Positions 1 to 8,535 of a stretch of DNA of 64,000 nucleotides are shown here, in pieces (position 1 is the stretch's first letter; every line of letters begins with the position of its first letter). The translations under genes and the position numbers were made by a program. Under the pieces are notes generated by a model. It made no database searches, was not told the origin of the DNA, and worked only from the letters and a program-made list of their open reading frames with translations. Source of the DNA: an uncultured Bacteroidales bacterium (GTDB taxonomy: Bacteria; Bacteroidota; Bacteroidia; Bacteroidales; Marinilabiliaceae); NCBI GenBank assembly GCA_934699135.1, contig CAKUVM010000006.1, positions 1-64,000 of the forward strand, read 5' to 3'.

Positions 1-11
1 AATAACATACC

Positions 12-809
12 ATGAAGAGTTTGTCACTGCACCGCCTGTGGCTCACCATGCGCTACATGGGTTCCATATCGTGGCGGACCGACGTGTCTGTGGCCGTCAT
101 AACGTACCTCATCTCCGTCGTCATATTCTTCCTGACGGCCTATGGAGATGACGACCCCGCCGGCACCATCGAGGTACTCTCCCTCCCCTACTCCTTCGCG
201 CTCTCCATCTTCGTCTCGGTGTGCTTCACCCGGATGCTCATCCCCAGCAAAGGCTCAAGCAGCCAGCTGCAACCCATGCAGCTCCTCCTGCTGCCCGCCT
301 CCAACGCCGAGAAGGTCATCTCGTCACTCATCATGAACATCGGCGCGCCGGTACTCTCATTCTCCGCGGCGTTCCACTTGGCCGTGCTGACCATGCTCCC
401 GTCCAACTTCTTGCCTATGCTGACGCGCGGCGGCCTGACGGACTATTGGTTCGCGCAGCTGAGCTACGGAGTGGCTGACACCGACGCGACCCTAGCCACG
501 GGCATAAGCGCTCTCTTCATCGTAGGCCACGTCTTATGCTGCAGCTCCTACGCCCTTGGCGGCATGCTCTTCAGCCGCTCGCGGTGGCTGCTCACCTTCC
601 TGGCCATTTTCCTCTGCTCGCTCGGCCTGCTGCGTGCCATCGTGTGGTTCAACGACACCATAGACTTTGACGAGTACCAAATCAACTTCACTGCCGCCGT
701 GTGGTGGGCAGACAGCATCGGGGCCGCGCTCTCCGCGCTGTTCATCTGGCTCACATACAGGCTTTTCAAGCGCAGGCAGGTGGTGAAAGGCGCATTCTTC
801 AACGTCTAA
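12..809 (+). CDS. Multi-span membrane protein, ABC-permease-like
   Basis: 265 aa with about six hydrophobic segments (roughly residues 24-44, 58-74, 104-125, 160-182, 190-212, 232-250) and no signal peptide cleavage motif. No enzymatic motif is visible. It ends 12 bases before a GntR-type regulator on the same strand. That pairing is typical of YtrA-regulated ABC transporter operons, where the ATPase gene would lie upstream, outside this window. I infer that it is the membrane subunit of such a transporter or an accessory of one; the substrate is unknown. The start ATG lies at the very edge of the window, so its promoter cannot be seen. Confidence 0.7.
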   Translation: MKSLSLHRLWLTMRYMGSISWRTDVSVAVITYLISVVIFFLTAYGDDDPAGTIEVLSLPYSFALSIFVSVCFTRMLIPSKGSSSQLQPMQLLLLPASNAEKVISSLIMNIGAPVLSFSAAFHLAVLTMLPSNFLPMLTRGGLTDYWFAQLSYGVADTDATLATGISALFIVGHVLCCSSYALGGMLFSRSRWLLTFLAIFLCSLGLLRAIVWFNDTIDFDEYQINFTAAVWWADSIGAALSALFIWLTYRLFKRRQVVKGAFFNV

Positions 810-821
810 CCACGCAAAAAT

Positions 822-1232
822 TTGCCTATGACAACGTTCAACAGCGACAGGGCAATATTCCTCCAGATGGCCGACAGGCTCTGCGACGAGATCTTGACCG
901 GCACATACCTAGAGGGCGACCGGGTGCCAAGCGTGCGCGACTATGCCATAAGCCTCCAAGTGAACACAAACACGGCCGTCAAGACCTACGAGCACCTGGG
1001 CCGCGAGGGCGTGATATTCAACAAGCGGGGCATGGGCTACTTCGTCAGCCCGGGGGCCAAAAACAAGATTATGGAGGAGCGCAAAGCCGACTTCTTGCGC
1101 CGCACGCTGCCCGAACTCTTCCGCTCAATGGCGATGCTCGGCATCTCAATGGACGAGGTGACGGCCAAGCACAAAGATTACGTTAGCCGGCAAGAAGAGG
1201 CCAGAGATTGGCTTGGTGATGAAACATACTAA
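822..1232 (+). CDS. GntR family (YtrA-type) transcriptional regulator
   Basis: 136 aa. The N-terminal winged helix (about residues 6-75) has the family pattern: AIFLQMADRLCDEILTG, then GDRVPSVRDYA, then a recognition helix with NTNTAVKTYEHL and the wing ending KRGMGYFV. The short C-terminal part (about 60 aa) is helical and has no ligand-binding FCD or UTRA domain, which is the hallmark of the YtrA subfamily that regulates neighbouring ABC transporters. It follows the permease-like gene by 12 bases, so the two are probably co-transcribed and the regulator probably controls its own operon. The start could also be the second Met two codons in (ATGACA at 828). Confidence 0.88.
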   Translation: MPMTTFNSDRAIFLQMADRLCDEILTGTYLEGDRVPSVRDYAISLQVNTNTAVKTYEHLGREGVIFNKRGMGYFVSPGAKNKIMEERKADFLRRTLPELFRSMAMLGISMDEVTAKHKDYVSRQEEARDWLGDETY

Positions 1233-1364
1233 ATTTTATATAATAAAAAGCCATCTCGTCTAAAAATAATCATCAAAACAGAACAACCCACGCCACCACC
1301 ATATGAGCGCGCAAGAAAGAGACACAGAAGACCGGCATTTATAAATGCGTGAAACACATAGCAT

Positions 1365-1395
1365 TTTGTCGTTTCGTAAAGTATCACTAACTTTG
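1365..1395 (+). promoter_or_regulatory. Bacteroidota-type promoter of rimP-nusA-infB
   Basis: TTTG at 1365-1368 and TAACTTTG at 1388-1395 are separated by 19 bases, matching the Bacteroidota -33/-7 consensus TTTG/TAnnTTTG. Transcription should start near 1400, leaving a leader of about 65 bases before rimP. Confidence 0.8.
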
Positions 1396-1425
1396 CCGTA
1401 CTCATATAGGCGTTATGCGACGTAG

Positions 1426-1452
1426 ATAGGGGACTTAGGTCCCCTATTTTGT
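1426..1452 (+). terminator. Terminator-like hairpin in the rimP leader
   Basis: A perfect 9-bp stem (ATAGGGGAC 1426-1434, GTCCCCTAT 1439-1447) with loop TTAG is followed by TTTTG. It lies between the promoter and the rimP start, so it should be within the transcript. It looks like a small intrinsic terminator or attenuator placed just ahead of the translation start. Confidence 0.6.
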
Positions 1453-1468
1453 TATACCTTACCAACGA

Positions 1469-1933
1469 ATGATAAGCAAAGAGCAAGTCTTGGCCGCAGT
1501 GGCCGAGAAGATTGAGGCCGACGGCAACTTCATTGTGGAGCTGACGGTGGGGGCGGACAATGACATCCGCCTCGTGGTCGATGGCGACAACGGAATCCCC
1601 ATATCATATTGCGAGGAGCTGGACGCCATGGTGGAGACCTGCCTCGACCGCGATAAGGAAGACTACTCTCTCGAGGTATCCTCCGCAGGCATTGGGGCCG
1701 AGCTCAAGGTGACGCGCCAGTTCCGCAAAAACATCGGCAACAAGGTGGAAGTGACCATGCCAAACGGAGCGTGGATCCGTGGCGTGCTGGTAGACGCGGA
1801 CGATGAGGGCTTCGACATTGAGACAGAGGAGAAGCGGAAAGTGGAAGGCCAGAAGAAAAAACAGACCTTCACCACCGTGACTCGCTACAACCGCGCGGAC
1901 GTGAAGATGGTGCGCGACATTGTGGAGTTCTGA
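1469..1933 (+). CDS. rimP: Ribosome maturation factor RimP
   Basis: 154 aa, the usual length. RimP assists 30S subunit maturation in the cytoplasm. The N-terminal alpha/beta domain contains the conserved pattern DGDNGIPISYCEELDAMVE followed by YSLEVSSAGIGAELK (canonical LEVSSPGLDRPL, here diverged). The C-terminal SH3-like barrel spans about residues 85-154, with GVLVDADDEGFDIE. It is the first gene of a rimP-nusA-infB operon, the standard bacterial order, 60 bases ahead of nusA. The ATG at 1469 lies just after the leader hairpin; no strong Shine-Dalgarno is seen, as usual in Bacteroidota. Confidence 0.95.
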   Translation: MISKEQVLAAVAEKIEADGNFIVELTVGADNDIRLVVDGDNGIPISYCEELDAMVETCLDRDKEDYSLEVSSAGIGAELKVTRQFRKNIGNKVEVTMPNGAWIRGVLVDADDEGFDIETEEKRKVEGQKKKQTFTTVTRYNRADVKMVRDIVEF

Positions 1934-1993
1934 CCCGCCCCGAACATTCAAGAAACAAACATATAGACTTCTCATTAAAGACAAGAGGTTGTA

Positions 1994-3229
1994 ATGGAAA
2001 ACAACAATCTGATTGATACATTTGCCGAGTTCAAGGAGCTGAAGAACATTGACAGGGCCACCATGGTGCGCATCCTCGAAGAGGCGTTCCGCGGCGTGCT
2101 GGTCAAGCAGTACGGCACCGACTCAAACTTCAACATCATCATCAACGCGGACAAGGGCGACTTCGAGATTTGGCGCAGCCGCACCGTGGTGGAAGACGGC
2201 AAGGTGGAAGACGACAACCTGCAGATAAGCCTCTCCGACGCCAAGAAGATCGACTCCGACTTCGAGGTGGGCGAGGAGGTGACTGACGAGGTCAAGCTCA
2301 AGGACTTCGGCCGCCGCGCCATCCTCAGCCTCAAGCAGAACCTGGCAGGCCTGGTCATGGAGCTTGAGAAAGACGTGCTCTTCAACAAGTATAAGGAGAA
2401 GATTGGCCAAATCGTCACAGGCGAGGTGTACCAAGTGTGGAAGCGCGAGGCCCTGGTGCGCGACGACGAGGGCAACGACCTCATCCTGCCCAAGAGCGAG
2501 CAGATCCCGGCCGACTACTTCCGCAAGGGCGACCAGGTGCGCGCCGTCGTGGCCCGCGTGGAGTTCAAAAACAACAACCCGCTCGTCATCATCTCGCGCA
2601 TCTCGCCCGTGTTCCTCGAGCGACTGTTCGAAAACGAGGTGCCGGAGGTCTTCGACGGCCTCATCACCATCCGCAAGATTGTCCGCATGCCGGGCGAGAG
2701 GGCAAAGGTGGCCGTTGAGTCATATGACGACCGCATCGACCCCGTAGGAGCCTGCGTGGGCATGAAAGGCTCCCGCATCCACGCCATTGTCCGCGAGCTC
2801 AGAAACGAGAACATAGACGTCATCAACTACACCAACAACATACAGCTCTACATACAGAGGGCCCTCAGCCCCGCCAAAATCAACCGAATCCAGGTTGACG
2901 AAGAGAACCGCAGGGCGGAGGTCTATCTCGATGCCGACGAGGTGTCCATGGCCATAGGCAAGGGCGGCAGCAACATCAAGCTCGCCATCCAGCTCACCGG
3001 CTATGACATAGACGTCTTCCGCGAGCAGGCCGAGACGGTAGACGACGTGCGCCTGGAAGAGTTCACAGACGAGATCGAGCCGTGGGTCATCGACGTGCTC
3101 AAGGGCGTGGGCTGCGACACGGCCAAATCAGTCCTCGACCTCGGCTATGACGAGCTGGTCAAGAGAACCGACCTGGAGGAGGAGACAATCAAGAACGTCC
3201 TCGCCGTCCTAAAGGCCGAGTTCGAATGA
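1994..3229 (+). CDS. nusA: Transcription termination/antitermination factor NusA
   Basis: 411 aa. NusA binds RNA polymerase and nascent RNA and modulates pausing, termination and antitermination. The N-terminal polymerase-binding domain (about 1-125) is followed by the S1 domain (about 133-200, with VTGEVYQVWKREALV) and two KH domains (about 230-345). The KH motifs are visible as GACVGMKGSRIHAIVREL and MAIGKGGSNIKLA. The C-terminus (about 360-411) is a short helix-hairpin-helix-like segment (VIDVLKGVGCDTAKSVLDLG) instead of the paired acidic repeats of gammaproteobacteria. It sits between rimP and infB in the conserved translation/transcription operon. Confidence 0.97.
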   Translation: MENNNLIDTFAEFKELKNIDRATMVRILEEAFRGVLVKQYGTDSNFNIIINADKGDFEIWRSRTVVEDGKVEDDNLQISLSDAKKIDSDFEVGEEVTDEVKLKDFGRRAILSLKQNLAGLVMELEKDVLFNKYKEKIGQIVTGEVYQVWKREALVRDDEGNDLILPKSEQIPADYFRKGDQVRAVVARVEFKNNNPLVIISRISPVFLERLFENEVPEVFDGLITIRKIVRMPGERAKVAVESYDDRIDPVGACVGMKGSRIHAIVRELRNENIDVINYTNNIQLYIQRALSPAKINRIQVDEENRRAEVYLDADEVSMAIGKGGSNIKLAIQLTGYDIDVFREQAETVDDVRLEEFTDEIEPWVIDVLKGVGCDTAKSVLDLGYDELVKRTDLEEETIKNVLAVLKAEFE

Positions 3230-3399
3230 TAGGGCGCAAGCGGCAGGCAGCGACGCCACGCGAGCGGCAAGACGCATGAACGCCGACGGGGCTTTGCTGC
3301 AAAACCATCAGACAGAGGCTTATGACAACCTGCGCCACGGGGCGAAAGATGTCGCGGGCCATTTAGAAAACACAAAAAAGAAAGAGAGTAAAACAACAT

Positions 3400-6300
3400 A
3401 TGGCAGGAGGAATAAGAATTTCCAAATTTGCAACAGAGTCCGGCGTCGGTGTTACGACTATCATTGAGACACTCAAGAAATACGGAGTCACTGACGAGCT
3501 GAACCAGAACACCAAGATCAGCGAAGAGATGTATGACAGGCTGGCCAAGGAGTTCAAGTTCGATCGTCAGGTCAAGAACGATTCCGAGAAAATCGAAATA
3601 TCCGCCAAGGGCAAGAAAGACTCTGTCGTCTCCATCGGCAACGACGGCATCGTGACGGAGGCCGAGGCCCAAAAGCCAGAGCCCAGCAAAGGCCCCAAGG
3701 TGGTCGGCAAGCTAGACCTCAGCGCCTTCCAGCGCAGCGGCAAAGGCAAGGCCAAGCCCGCGCCCGCCAAGGCCGAGGCCAAACCAGAGGCTAAGCCTGA
3801 GGCTAAGCCTGAGACTAAGCCGGACACCAAGCCGGAGGCCGCCCAAACGGAGGCCGATGACAAGATGAAGCCAGCAGCCGAGGCCGCCCCGGTGTCTGCG
3901 CCCGCGCCGGGGGTCAAGGCAGAAGCCGCGCCCGAAGCCGCCAAGCCCGAGAAAGAAGAGCAGCCCAAGCCCGCGGCAGAGCCAAAGGAAGAGACGGCCA
4001 AACCCGCGGCAGAGCCGCAGGCCGAGATAGCCCCCGCCGCAGCGGAGCAAGAGGGCGGGCAGACCTCTGAAGACGGCATATTCCGCCTCGGCGACAAGCC
4101 GAAGCTCACAGGCCCGACGGTGCTGGGCAAGATTGAGCTGCCCGTGGACAAGAGCGACAGCTCGCGAGACAAGCACAAGAAAAAACGCCAAAGGATACAG
4201 GGCGGCAAGGAGAAGGTGGACGTGTCATCCCCCGCAACCATAAGCCAAGTCAACTCCACCCTCAACAAGGAGCGCAACAAGCAACGCCAGCAGCAAAAAC
4301 AGCAGCAGCAAGCGGCGCAGCAACAGCAAAACCGCAAAGACAAGCAGCGCGGCAAGAAGCAGCAGGGCAACGCCGCGGCCGCTCCCAAGGAAGTGAGCGA
4401 GGAGGACGTGCAGAAACAAGTGAAGGAGACGCTCGCACGCCTCACGGCCAAAGGCCACAAGACAAACACCTCGAAGCACAACCGCGAGAAGCGCGAGGCA
4501 GTGCGCCAACGCGAGGCAGAGGAGGCGGAGCGCCAGGAGCAAGAGAAGAAGATCCTCAAAGTGACGGAGTTCGTCACAGCCTCGGAACTCGCCACCATGA
4601 TGAACGTGCCCGTCAACAAGGTCATCGCCACATTCATGTCTTTGGGCATGTTCGTCTCCATCAACCAAAGGCTAGACGCCGAGTCGCTCGCCATCGTGGC
4701 CGAGGAGTTTGGCTACAAGGTGGAGTTCCTCAGCGTGGACAAGGCACACGAGGTGGAGGAGGAGGAAGACGACGAGTCGCTCCTCGTGGAGCGCCCGCCC
4801 ATCGTCACCGTCATGGGACACGTGGATCATGGCAAGACGTCGCTCCTCGACTACATCCGCAACACCAACGTGATCCAAGGCGAGGCCGGCGGCATCACCC
4901 AGCACATTGGCGCATATAGCGTCACGCTTGAGAACGGACGCAAGATAACGTTCCTCGACACTCCAGGCCACGAGGCCTTCACAGCTATGCGCGCCCGCGG
5001 CGCGCAAGTGACCGACGTGGCCATCATCATCGTTGCCGCAGACGACAGCGTGATGCCACAGACCATCGAGGCCATCAACCACGCCTCGGCCGCCAACGTG
5101 CCAATAGTCTTCGCCATCAACAAGATAGATAAGCCCGGCGCCAACCCCGACAAGATACGCGAGGCTCTCGCCAACATGAACTACCTGGTCGAGGAGTGGG
5201 GCGGCAAATATCAGTGCCAGGAGATAAGCGCGAAGAAAGGCATCAACGTGGACAAGTTGTTGGAGAAGGTGCTCCTCGTGGCCGACCTTCAGGAACTCAA
5301 GGCCAACCCCAACCGCGCGGCCAGTGGCAACGTCATAGAGAGCTCTCTGGACAAGGGCCGCGGCTACGTGGCCACCATGCTGGTGCGCAACGGCACGCTG
5401 CACCCTGGCGACATGCTGGTGTGCGGCTCAAACTATGGCCGCGTCAAGGCCATGTTCAACGAGCGCAACCAGAAGGTGGAGCAGGCAGGGCCGTCAGATC
5501 CGGTTCTAGTCCTTGGCCTTAACGGCGCGCCACAGGCCGGTGAGAAATTCAACGTCTTCGCCGATGAGAGGGAGGCCAAGGAGGTGGCCAACAAGCGAGA
5601 CCAGCTCCAGCGCGAGTTCAGTATGAGAGCCGCGCCCCACATCACGCTCGACGAGATTGGCCGCCGCATTGCCTTGGGCAACTTCCAGGAGCTCAATGTC
5701 ATCGTCAAGGGCGACGTGGACGGCTCCGTCGAGGCCTTGTCAGACTCCCTCATAAAGCTCTCTACGGACGAGATCCGCGTCAACGTAATCCACAAGGCCG
5801 TGGGTCAGATCTCCGAGAGCGACATTTTGTTGGCCGCGGCGTCCAACGCCGTCGTCATAGGCTTCCAAGTGCGCCCGTCAGCCGCGGCCCGCAAGCTTGC
5901 CGAGAGGGAGAAGATTGACATCCGACTCTACTCCATCATCTACGACGCCATCGAGGAACTCAAGAGCGCCATGGAGGGCATGCTCTCGCCCGAGATTCGC
6001 GAGCAAGTCACGGGCAACCTCGAGGTCCGCGAGACGTTCAAAATCTCCAAGGTCGGCACCATTGCCGGCTGCATCGTCAACGACGGCAAGGTCAAGAGCA
6101 AGAGCAAGGTGCGCATCATCCGCGACGGCATCGTGGTCCACACGGGCGAGCTGGAGAGTCTCAAGAGGTTCAAAGACGACGTCAAGGAAGTCGTGGCCGG
6201 CTTGGAGTGCGGCCTCAACGTCAAGGGCTACAACGACATCCAGACGGGCGACATCATTGAGGCCTACGAGGAGATCGAGGTGGCGCGCAAGCTGTCTTAG
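3400..6300 (+). CDS. infB: Translation initiation factor IF-2
   Basis: 966 aa GTPase that positions initiator tRNA on the 30S subunit. An N-terminal IF2_N-like helix bundle starts at residue 4 (IRISKFATESGVGV). Residues about 110-380 form a long low-complexity linker: Lys/Pro/Glu repeats (KPEAKPEAKPE), an Ala/Pro-rich part and a Gln/Lys tract. A second IF2_N-like domain lies at about 390-440 (TEFVTASELATMMNVPV). The G domain begins near residue 470 with GHVDHGKTS (G1), DTPGHEAF (G3) and NKIDKP (G4), followed by domains II, III and IV to the end. The 170-base gap after nusA holds no recognisable gene or promoter. A GC-rich hairpin follows the stop codon. Confidence 0.97.
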   Translation: MAGGIRISKFATESGVGVTTIIETLKKYGVTDELNQNTKISEEMYDRLAKEFKFDRQVKNDSEKIEISAKGKKDSVVSIGNDGIVTEAEAQKPEPSKGPKVVGKLDLSAFQRSGKGKAKPAPAKAEAKPEAKPEAKPETKPDTKPEAAQTEADDKMKPAAEAAPVSAPAPGVKAEAAPEAAKPEKEEQPKPAAEPKEETAKPAAEPQAEIAPAAAEQEGGQTSEDGIFRLGDKPKLTGPTVLGKIELPVDKSDSSRDKHKKKRQRIQGGKEKVDVSSPATISQVNSTLNKERNKQRQQQKQQQQAAQQQQNRKDKQRGKKQQGNAAAAPKEVSEEDVQKQVKETLARLTAKGHKTNTSKHNREKREAVRQREAEEAERQEQEKKILKVTEFVTASELATMMNVPVNKVIATFMSLGMFVSINQRLDAESLAIVAEEFGYKVEFLSVDKAHEVEEEEDDESLLVERPPIVTVMGHVDHGKTSLLDYIRNTNVIQGEAGGITQHIGAYSVTLENGRKITFLDTPGHEAFTAMRARGAQVTDVAIIIVAADDSVMPQTIEAINHASAANVPIVFAINKIDKPGANPDKIREALANMNYLVEEWGGKYQCQEISAKKGINVDKLLEKVLLVADLQELKANPNRAASGNVIESSLDKGRGYVATMLVRNGTLHPGDMLVCGSNYGRVKAMFNERNQKVEQAGPSDPVLVLGLNGAPQAGEKFNVFADEREAKEVANKRDQLQREFSMRAAPHITLDEIGRRIALGNFQELNVIVKGDVDGSVEALSDSLIKLSTDEIRVNVIHKAVGQISESDILLAAASNAVVIGFQVRPSAAARKLAEREKIDIRLYSIIYDAIEELKSAMEGMLSPEIREQVTGNLEVRETFKISKVGTIAGCIVNDGKVKSKSKVRIIRDGIVVHTGELESLKRFKDDVKEVVAGLECGLNVKGYNDIQTGDIIEAYEEIEVARKLS

Positions 6301-6327
6301 GCTCTCACGCTACAAAAAAACATCAAC

Positions 6328-6366
6328 GGGGCGCGCGGCGAAAGAAGGCCGCCGCCCCTTTCTTTT
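6328..6366 (+). terminator. Intrinsic terminator after infB
   Basis: GGGGCGCGCGGC (6328-6339) pairs with GCCGCCGCCCC (6348-6358) with a small bulge, and is followed by TTTCTTTT. It closes the rimP-nusA-infB operon. Confidence 0.75.
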
Positions 6367-6384
6367 CCCTCATAAGACTCTCCT

Positions 6385-7632
6385 ATGGACGAGAACATAA
6401 GACGGGGCTGGAGGTGGGTGCCAAGCCTCTATTTTTTTCAAGGCGTGCCGAGTTGCCTGGTCATGACCACGTCATCACTCATATACAACAATATGGGCGT
6501 GTCTCTTGGCCTGTTTGCCTATTGGAGCAGCCTGATATGCCTGCCGTGGTCCCTCAAGCCGCTGTGGGCCCCCGTTGTGGAACGTTATTCCACCAAGAGG
6601 CAATGGGTCGTGGCCACGCAAGCCGTCTTGGTGGCGGCCTTCCTGCTGCTTGGCGCGGCCATGCTCACGCCGGCCTTCTTCCCGCTTTCCCTCGCGCTCA
6701 TGTTCGTCGTGGCCATGGCGTCGGGCTTTCATGACATAGCGTGCGACGGGTATTACATGCTGGCCCTGTCGGAGCGGGAGCAGTCATTTTTCGTCGGCAT
6801 CCGCTCCACGTTCTATCGCGTGGCCATGGTGGCCGCCACGGGCCTTGTGCCGTTTGTTGCGGGTCGTGTCGCGGCCGCCAGTTCGTCTGCCGGCCTCGGT
6901 TGGGCCGTGGCCATCGGCTTGGCGGGATTGACACTGGCCGCCATGGCGTGTCTCTGCCGTTGGGGCATGAGCAAGATCTCGGAGCCGAAGGCTCGAGACA
7001 CCAATAGCTTAGTGATTTTCTGGAAGGCCCTGAAGTCTTTCTTCTCTCGGCGCGGCGCGGCCGCCGCCGTCACGTTTTTCTTTGTCTATCGCCTTGGCGA
7101 AGCCCTGCTTACCAAGATTGTGCTGCCGTTTCTCAACACGGGGCGTGACGCTGGCGGACTGGGCATGAGCGTGGAGCAGTGCGGGATCACGTATGGCACG
7201 TTTGGCGTTCTGGCCCTGGTGGGCGGCGGCATCGTGGGCGGGGTGGTGGCCTCGCGCGTAGGGCTTCGCCGCGCCTTGTGGCCCATGATGCTGATGATGA
7301 ACGTCCCAAACCTTGCCTACGTTGCCTTGGCCCTCGCCATGCCGTCGGCAGACAGCCCTTGGGTGGTGGCGACGGTCATGACAGAGCAGTTTGGCTATGG
7401 GCTGGGCTTCACCGCCTATATGCTCGTGATGCTCCAATATGTCTCTGATGCCGAATACAAGGCGGCGGAATATGCCATTGGCACATCTATCATGTCGCTC
7501 GGCCTAATCCTCCCCGGCATGGCGGCTGGCCTGCTGCTAAACGTCATTTGCTGCTCCTTCACCACATTGTTCATAGCCGCCTGCGTGGCTACGCTGCCAG
7601 GCATGGCGGCGGCAGCATTTTTGAGGAAATAA
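6385..7632 (+). CDS. AmpG-like MFS permease
   Basis: 415 aa, about 12 transmembrane segments. The N-terminal pattern resembles AmpG-type muropeptide or related major facilitator permeases: PSLYFFQGVPSCLVM, WSLKPLWAPVVERYSTKRQWVV (the loop 2-3 motif) and SGFHDIACDGYYMLAL. It starts 84 bases after infB, beyond the terminator, and is followed by tRNA-Arg. A role in import of cell-wall turnover products is an inference from family resemblance; sugar-phosphate or other substrates cannot be excluded. Confidence 0.8.
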   Translation: MDENIRRGWRWVPSLYFFQGVPSCLVMTTSSLIYNNMGVSLGLFAYWSSLICLPWSLKPLWAPVVERYSTKRQWVVATQAVLVAAFLLLGAAMLTPAFFPLSLALMFVVAMASGFHDIACDGYYMLALSEREQSFFVGIRSTFYRVAMVAATGLVPFVAGRVAAASSSAGLGWAVAIGLAGLTLAAMACLCRWGMSKISEPKARDTNSLVIFWKALKSFFSRRGAAAAVTFFFVYRLGEALLTKIVLPFLNTGRDAGGLGMSVEQCGITYGTFGVLALVGGGIVGGVVASRVGLRRALWPMMLMMNVPNLAYVALALAMPSADSPWVVATVMTEQFGYGLGFTAYMLVMLQYVSDAEYKAAEYAIGTSIMSLGLILPGMAAGLLLNVICCSFTTLFIAACVATLPGMAAAAFLRK

Positions 7633-7645
7633 AAGGACACGCCCA

Positions 7646-7676
7646 TTGGCTCAGGACGCAAAATTGACTATCTTTG
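7646..7676 (+). promoter_or_regulatory. Promoter of tRNA-Arg
   Basis: TTGG at 7646-7649 and TATCTTTG at 7669-7676 match the Bacteroidota -33/-7 elements with about 20 bases between them. The tRNA begins 16 bases after the -7 element. Confidence 0.7.
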
Positions 7677-7691
7677 CGGCGCAAATGCGAT

Positions 7692-7765
7692 GGTTCCGTA
7701 GCTCAGCTGGATAGAGCAACAGCCTTCTAAGCTGTGGGTCTTGGGTTCGAATCCCAACGGAATCA
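7692..7765 (+). tRNA. tRNA-Arg (anticodon TCT)
   Basis: Complete cloverleaf of 74 bases. The acceptor stem GGTTCCG pairs with CGGAATC (one G-T). The D-arm is GCTC...GAGC, the anticodon stem ACAGC/GCTGT holds loop CTTCTAA (anticodon TCT), and the T-arm is TTGGG-TTCGAAT-CCCAA. CCA is not encoded. Its 3' end abuts the degraded prophage-like region, so it is a candidate integration site. Confidence 0.95.
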
Positions 7766-7820
7766 CAATCTAGGCTACAAATCAGCAAGTTAGCTGCTTT
7801 TTAGCCCGATTTTAGACAAA

Positions 7821-7867
7821 AAGAGTGACCTAAAGGCGTTTCTGCCATAGGTCACTCTTCTTTTTTT
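7821..7867. terminator. Strong hairpin terminator downstream of tRNA-Arg
   Basis: A perfect 12-bp inverted repeat (AAGAGTGACCTA 7821-7832, TAGGTCACTCTT 7848-7859) is followed by C and a run of T on the plus strand and preceded by a shorter A-run. It can terminate the tRNA transcript and possibly transcription from the opposite side. Confidence 0.8.
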
Positions 7868-8037
7868 GCGCCGCGCGGATTGGGCCGTCACCCTCCAAGG
7901 TCGAGCCATCGCAGCAGCGTCAGGCATGCGAGCGGCGCGCCTTCCCCTCACAGTATCTCGTCCCACTCCACAGGCTCGCCGAGGCGGAGGCCACGGGCGC
8001 ATATTTCAGTGCAGCGAGGCACAGCCGCCGCCCGCCG

Positions 8038-8372
8038 TCATTCCGTCAGCACCACGGCCGCCATCGCCACCACAGAGATCTCTTGCGGTAATGCATAAGG
8101 ATATACGCCGCAACCAAGTCCCTCACCCCGTACCTCACGGCCCGCGCACAGGCGGAACGTTGCCCAGTTGTCGGAGTATGTGAGGCACGTGTCCTCAATC
8201 CCGCCCTCTGCGATTTCGGGGAAGTAGACGGTGTCCCTCGTCACGGTCTCCACCGTCACGGCGGGGCGCACGTCTTTAAGCCGCAGGCGCAGCTCGCCTT
8301 ACAGCCGGTCTATATTCTGGCTCATGCGGTCGTTGTGATCCTCGCTCTTGGTATACAGCTCCTGCCACTGCT
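8038..8372 (-). pseudogene. Broken phage spanin/Rz-like gene fragment
   Basis: Read on the minus strand, the frame gives a helical segment (WQELYTKSEDHNDRMSQNIDRL), then an in-frame TAA at 8299-8301, then continues as GELRLRLKDVRPAVTVETVTRDTVYF and on to a stop at 8038. The layout (coiled coil, a Val/Thr-rich stretch with RDTVYF, then a soluble beta-rich end) resembles the small Rz/spanin-like lysis proteins of Bacteroidota prophages. That assignment is by pattern only. The internal stop and the missing N-terminal membrane anchor make it a pseudogene. Just downstream on the same strand (about 8037-7949) another short reading-frame end is visible that I cannot name. Confidence 0.4.
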
Positions 8373-8414
8373 ACAAGGTTCAGTTCGAAGAGAGTGAGGG
8401 CAATATCGCGGTAT

Positions 8415-8522
8415 ATGAAGTATAAGATAAACGAGATATTCAACTCCATTCAAGGAGAGGACACACACGCGGGACGTAACGCCACGTTTGTTCGGTTCTG
8501 CGATTGTAACCTAGTCTGCTCG
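8415..8522 (+). pseudogene. queE: QueE N-terminal fragment (7-carboxy-7-deazaguanine synthase)
   Basis: The first 36 residues match the start of QueE: MKYKINEIFNSIQGEDTHAG, then NATFVRFCDCNLVCS. QueE is the radical-SAM enzyme that makes CDG in the preQ0 pathway. Homology stops immediately before the last Cys of the CxxxCxxC iron-sulfur motif, and the frame then runs into sequence belonging to the end of the oppositely oriented queD. The cluster-binding triad and the rest of the roughly 200-residue enzyme are gone, so this is a dead fragment. The break point is within about 15 bases of the end of the queD homology, which points to one deletion or inversion joint removing both 3' ends. Confidence 0.75.
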
Positions 8523-8535
8523 CTTACACGTGGCA

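Noticed and set aside
3770..3840. CRISPR-like short repeats (AAGCC(T/G)GAG(G/A)C)
   Set aside because: These are in-frame codon repeats encoding the KPEAKPEA linker of IF-2, without spacers; no CRISPR array or cas gene is present in the window.
3567..4694. Long minus-strand frame (375 codons) inside infB
   Set aside because: It is the antisense shadow of the repetitive Lys/Pro/Glu and Gln-rich linker; its translation is low-complexity Ser/Ala/Gly/Cys without domain character.
7740..7766. Search for a duplicated tRNA-Arg 3' end (attR) near folE
   Set aside because: I saw no second copy of the T-arm/acceptor sequence between 11.5 and 12.3 kb.
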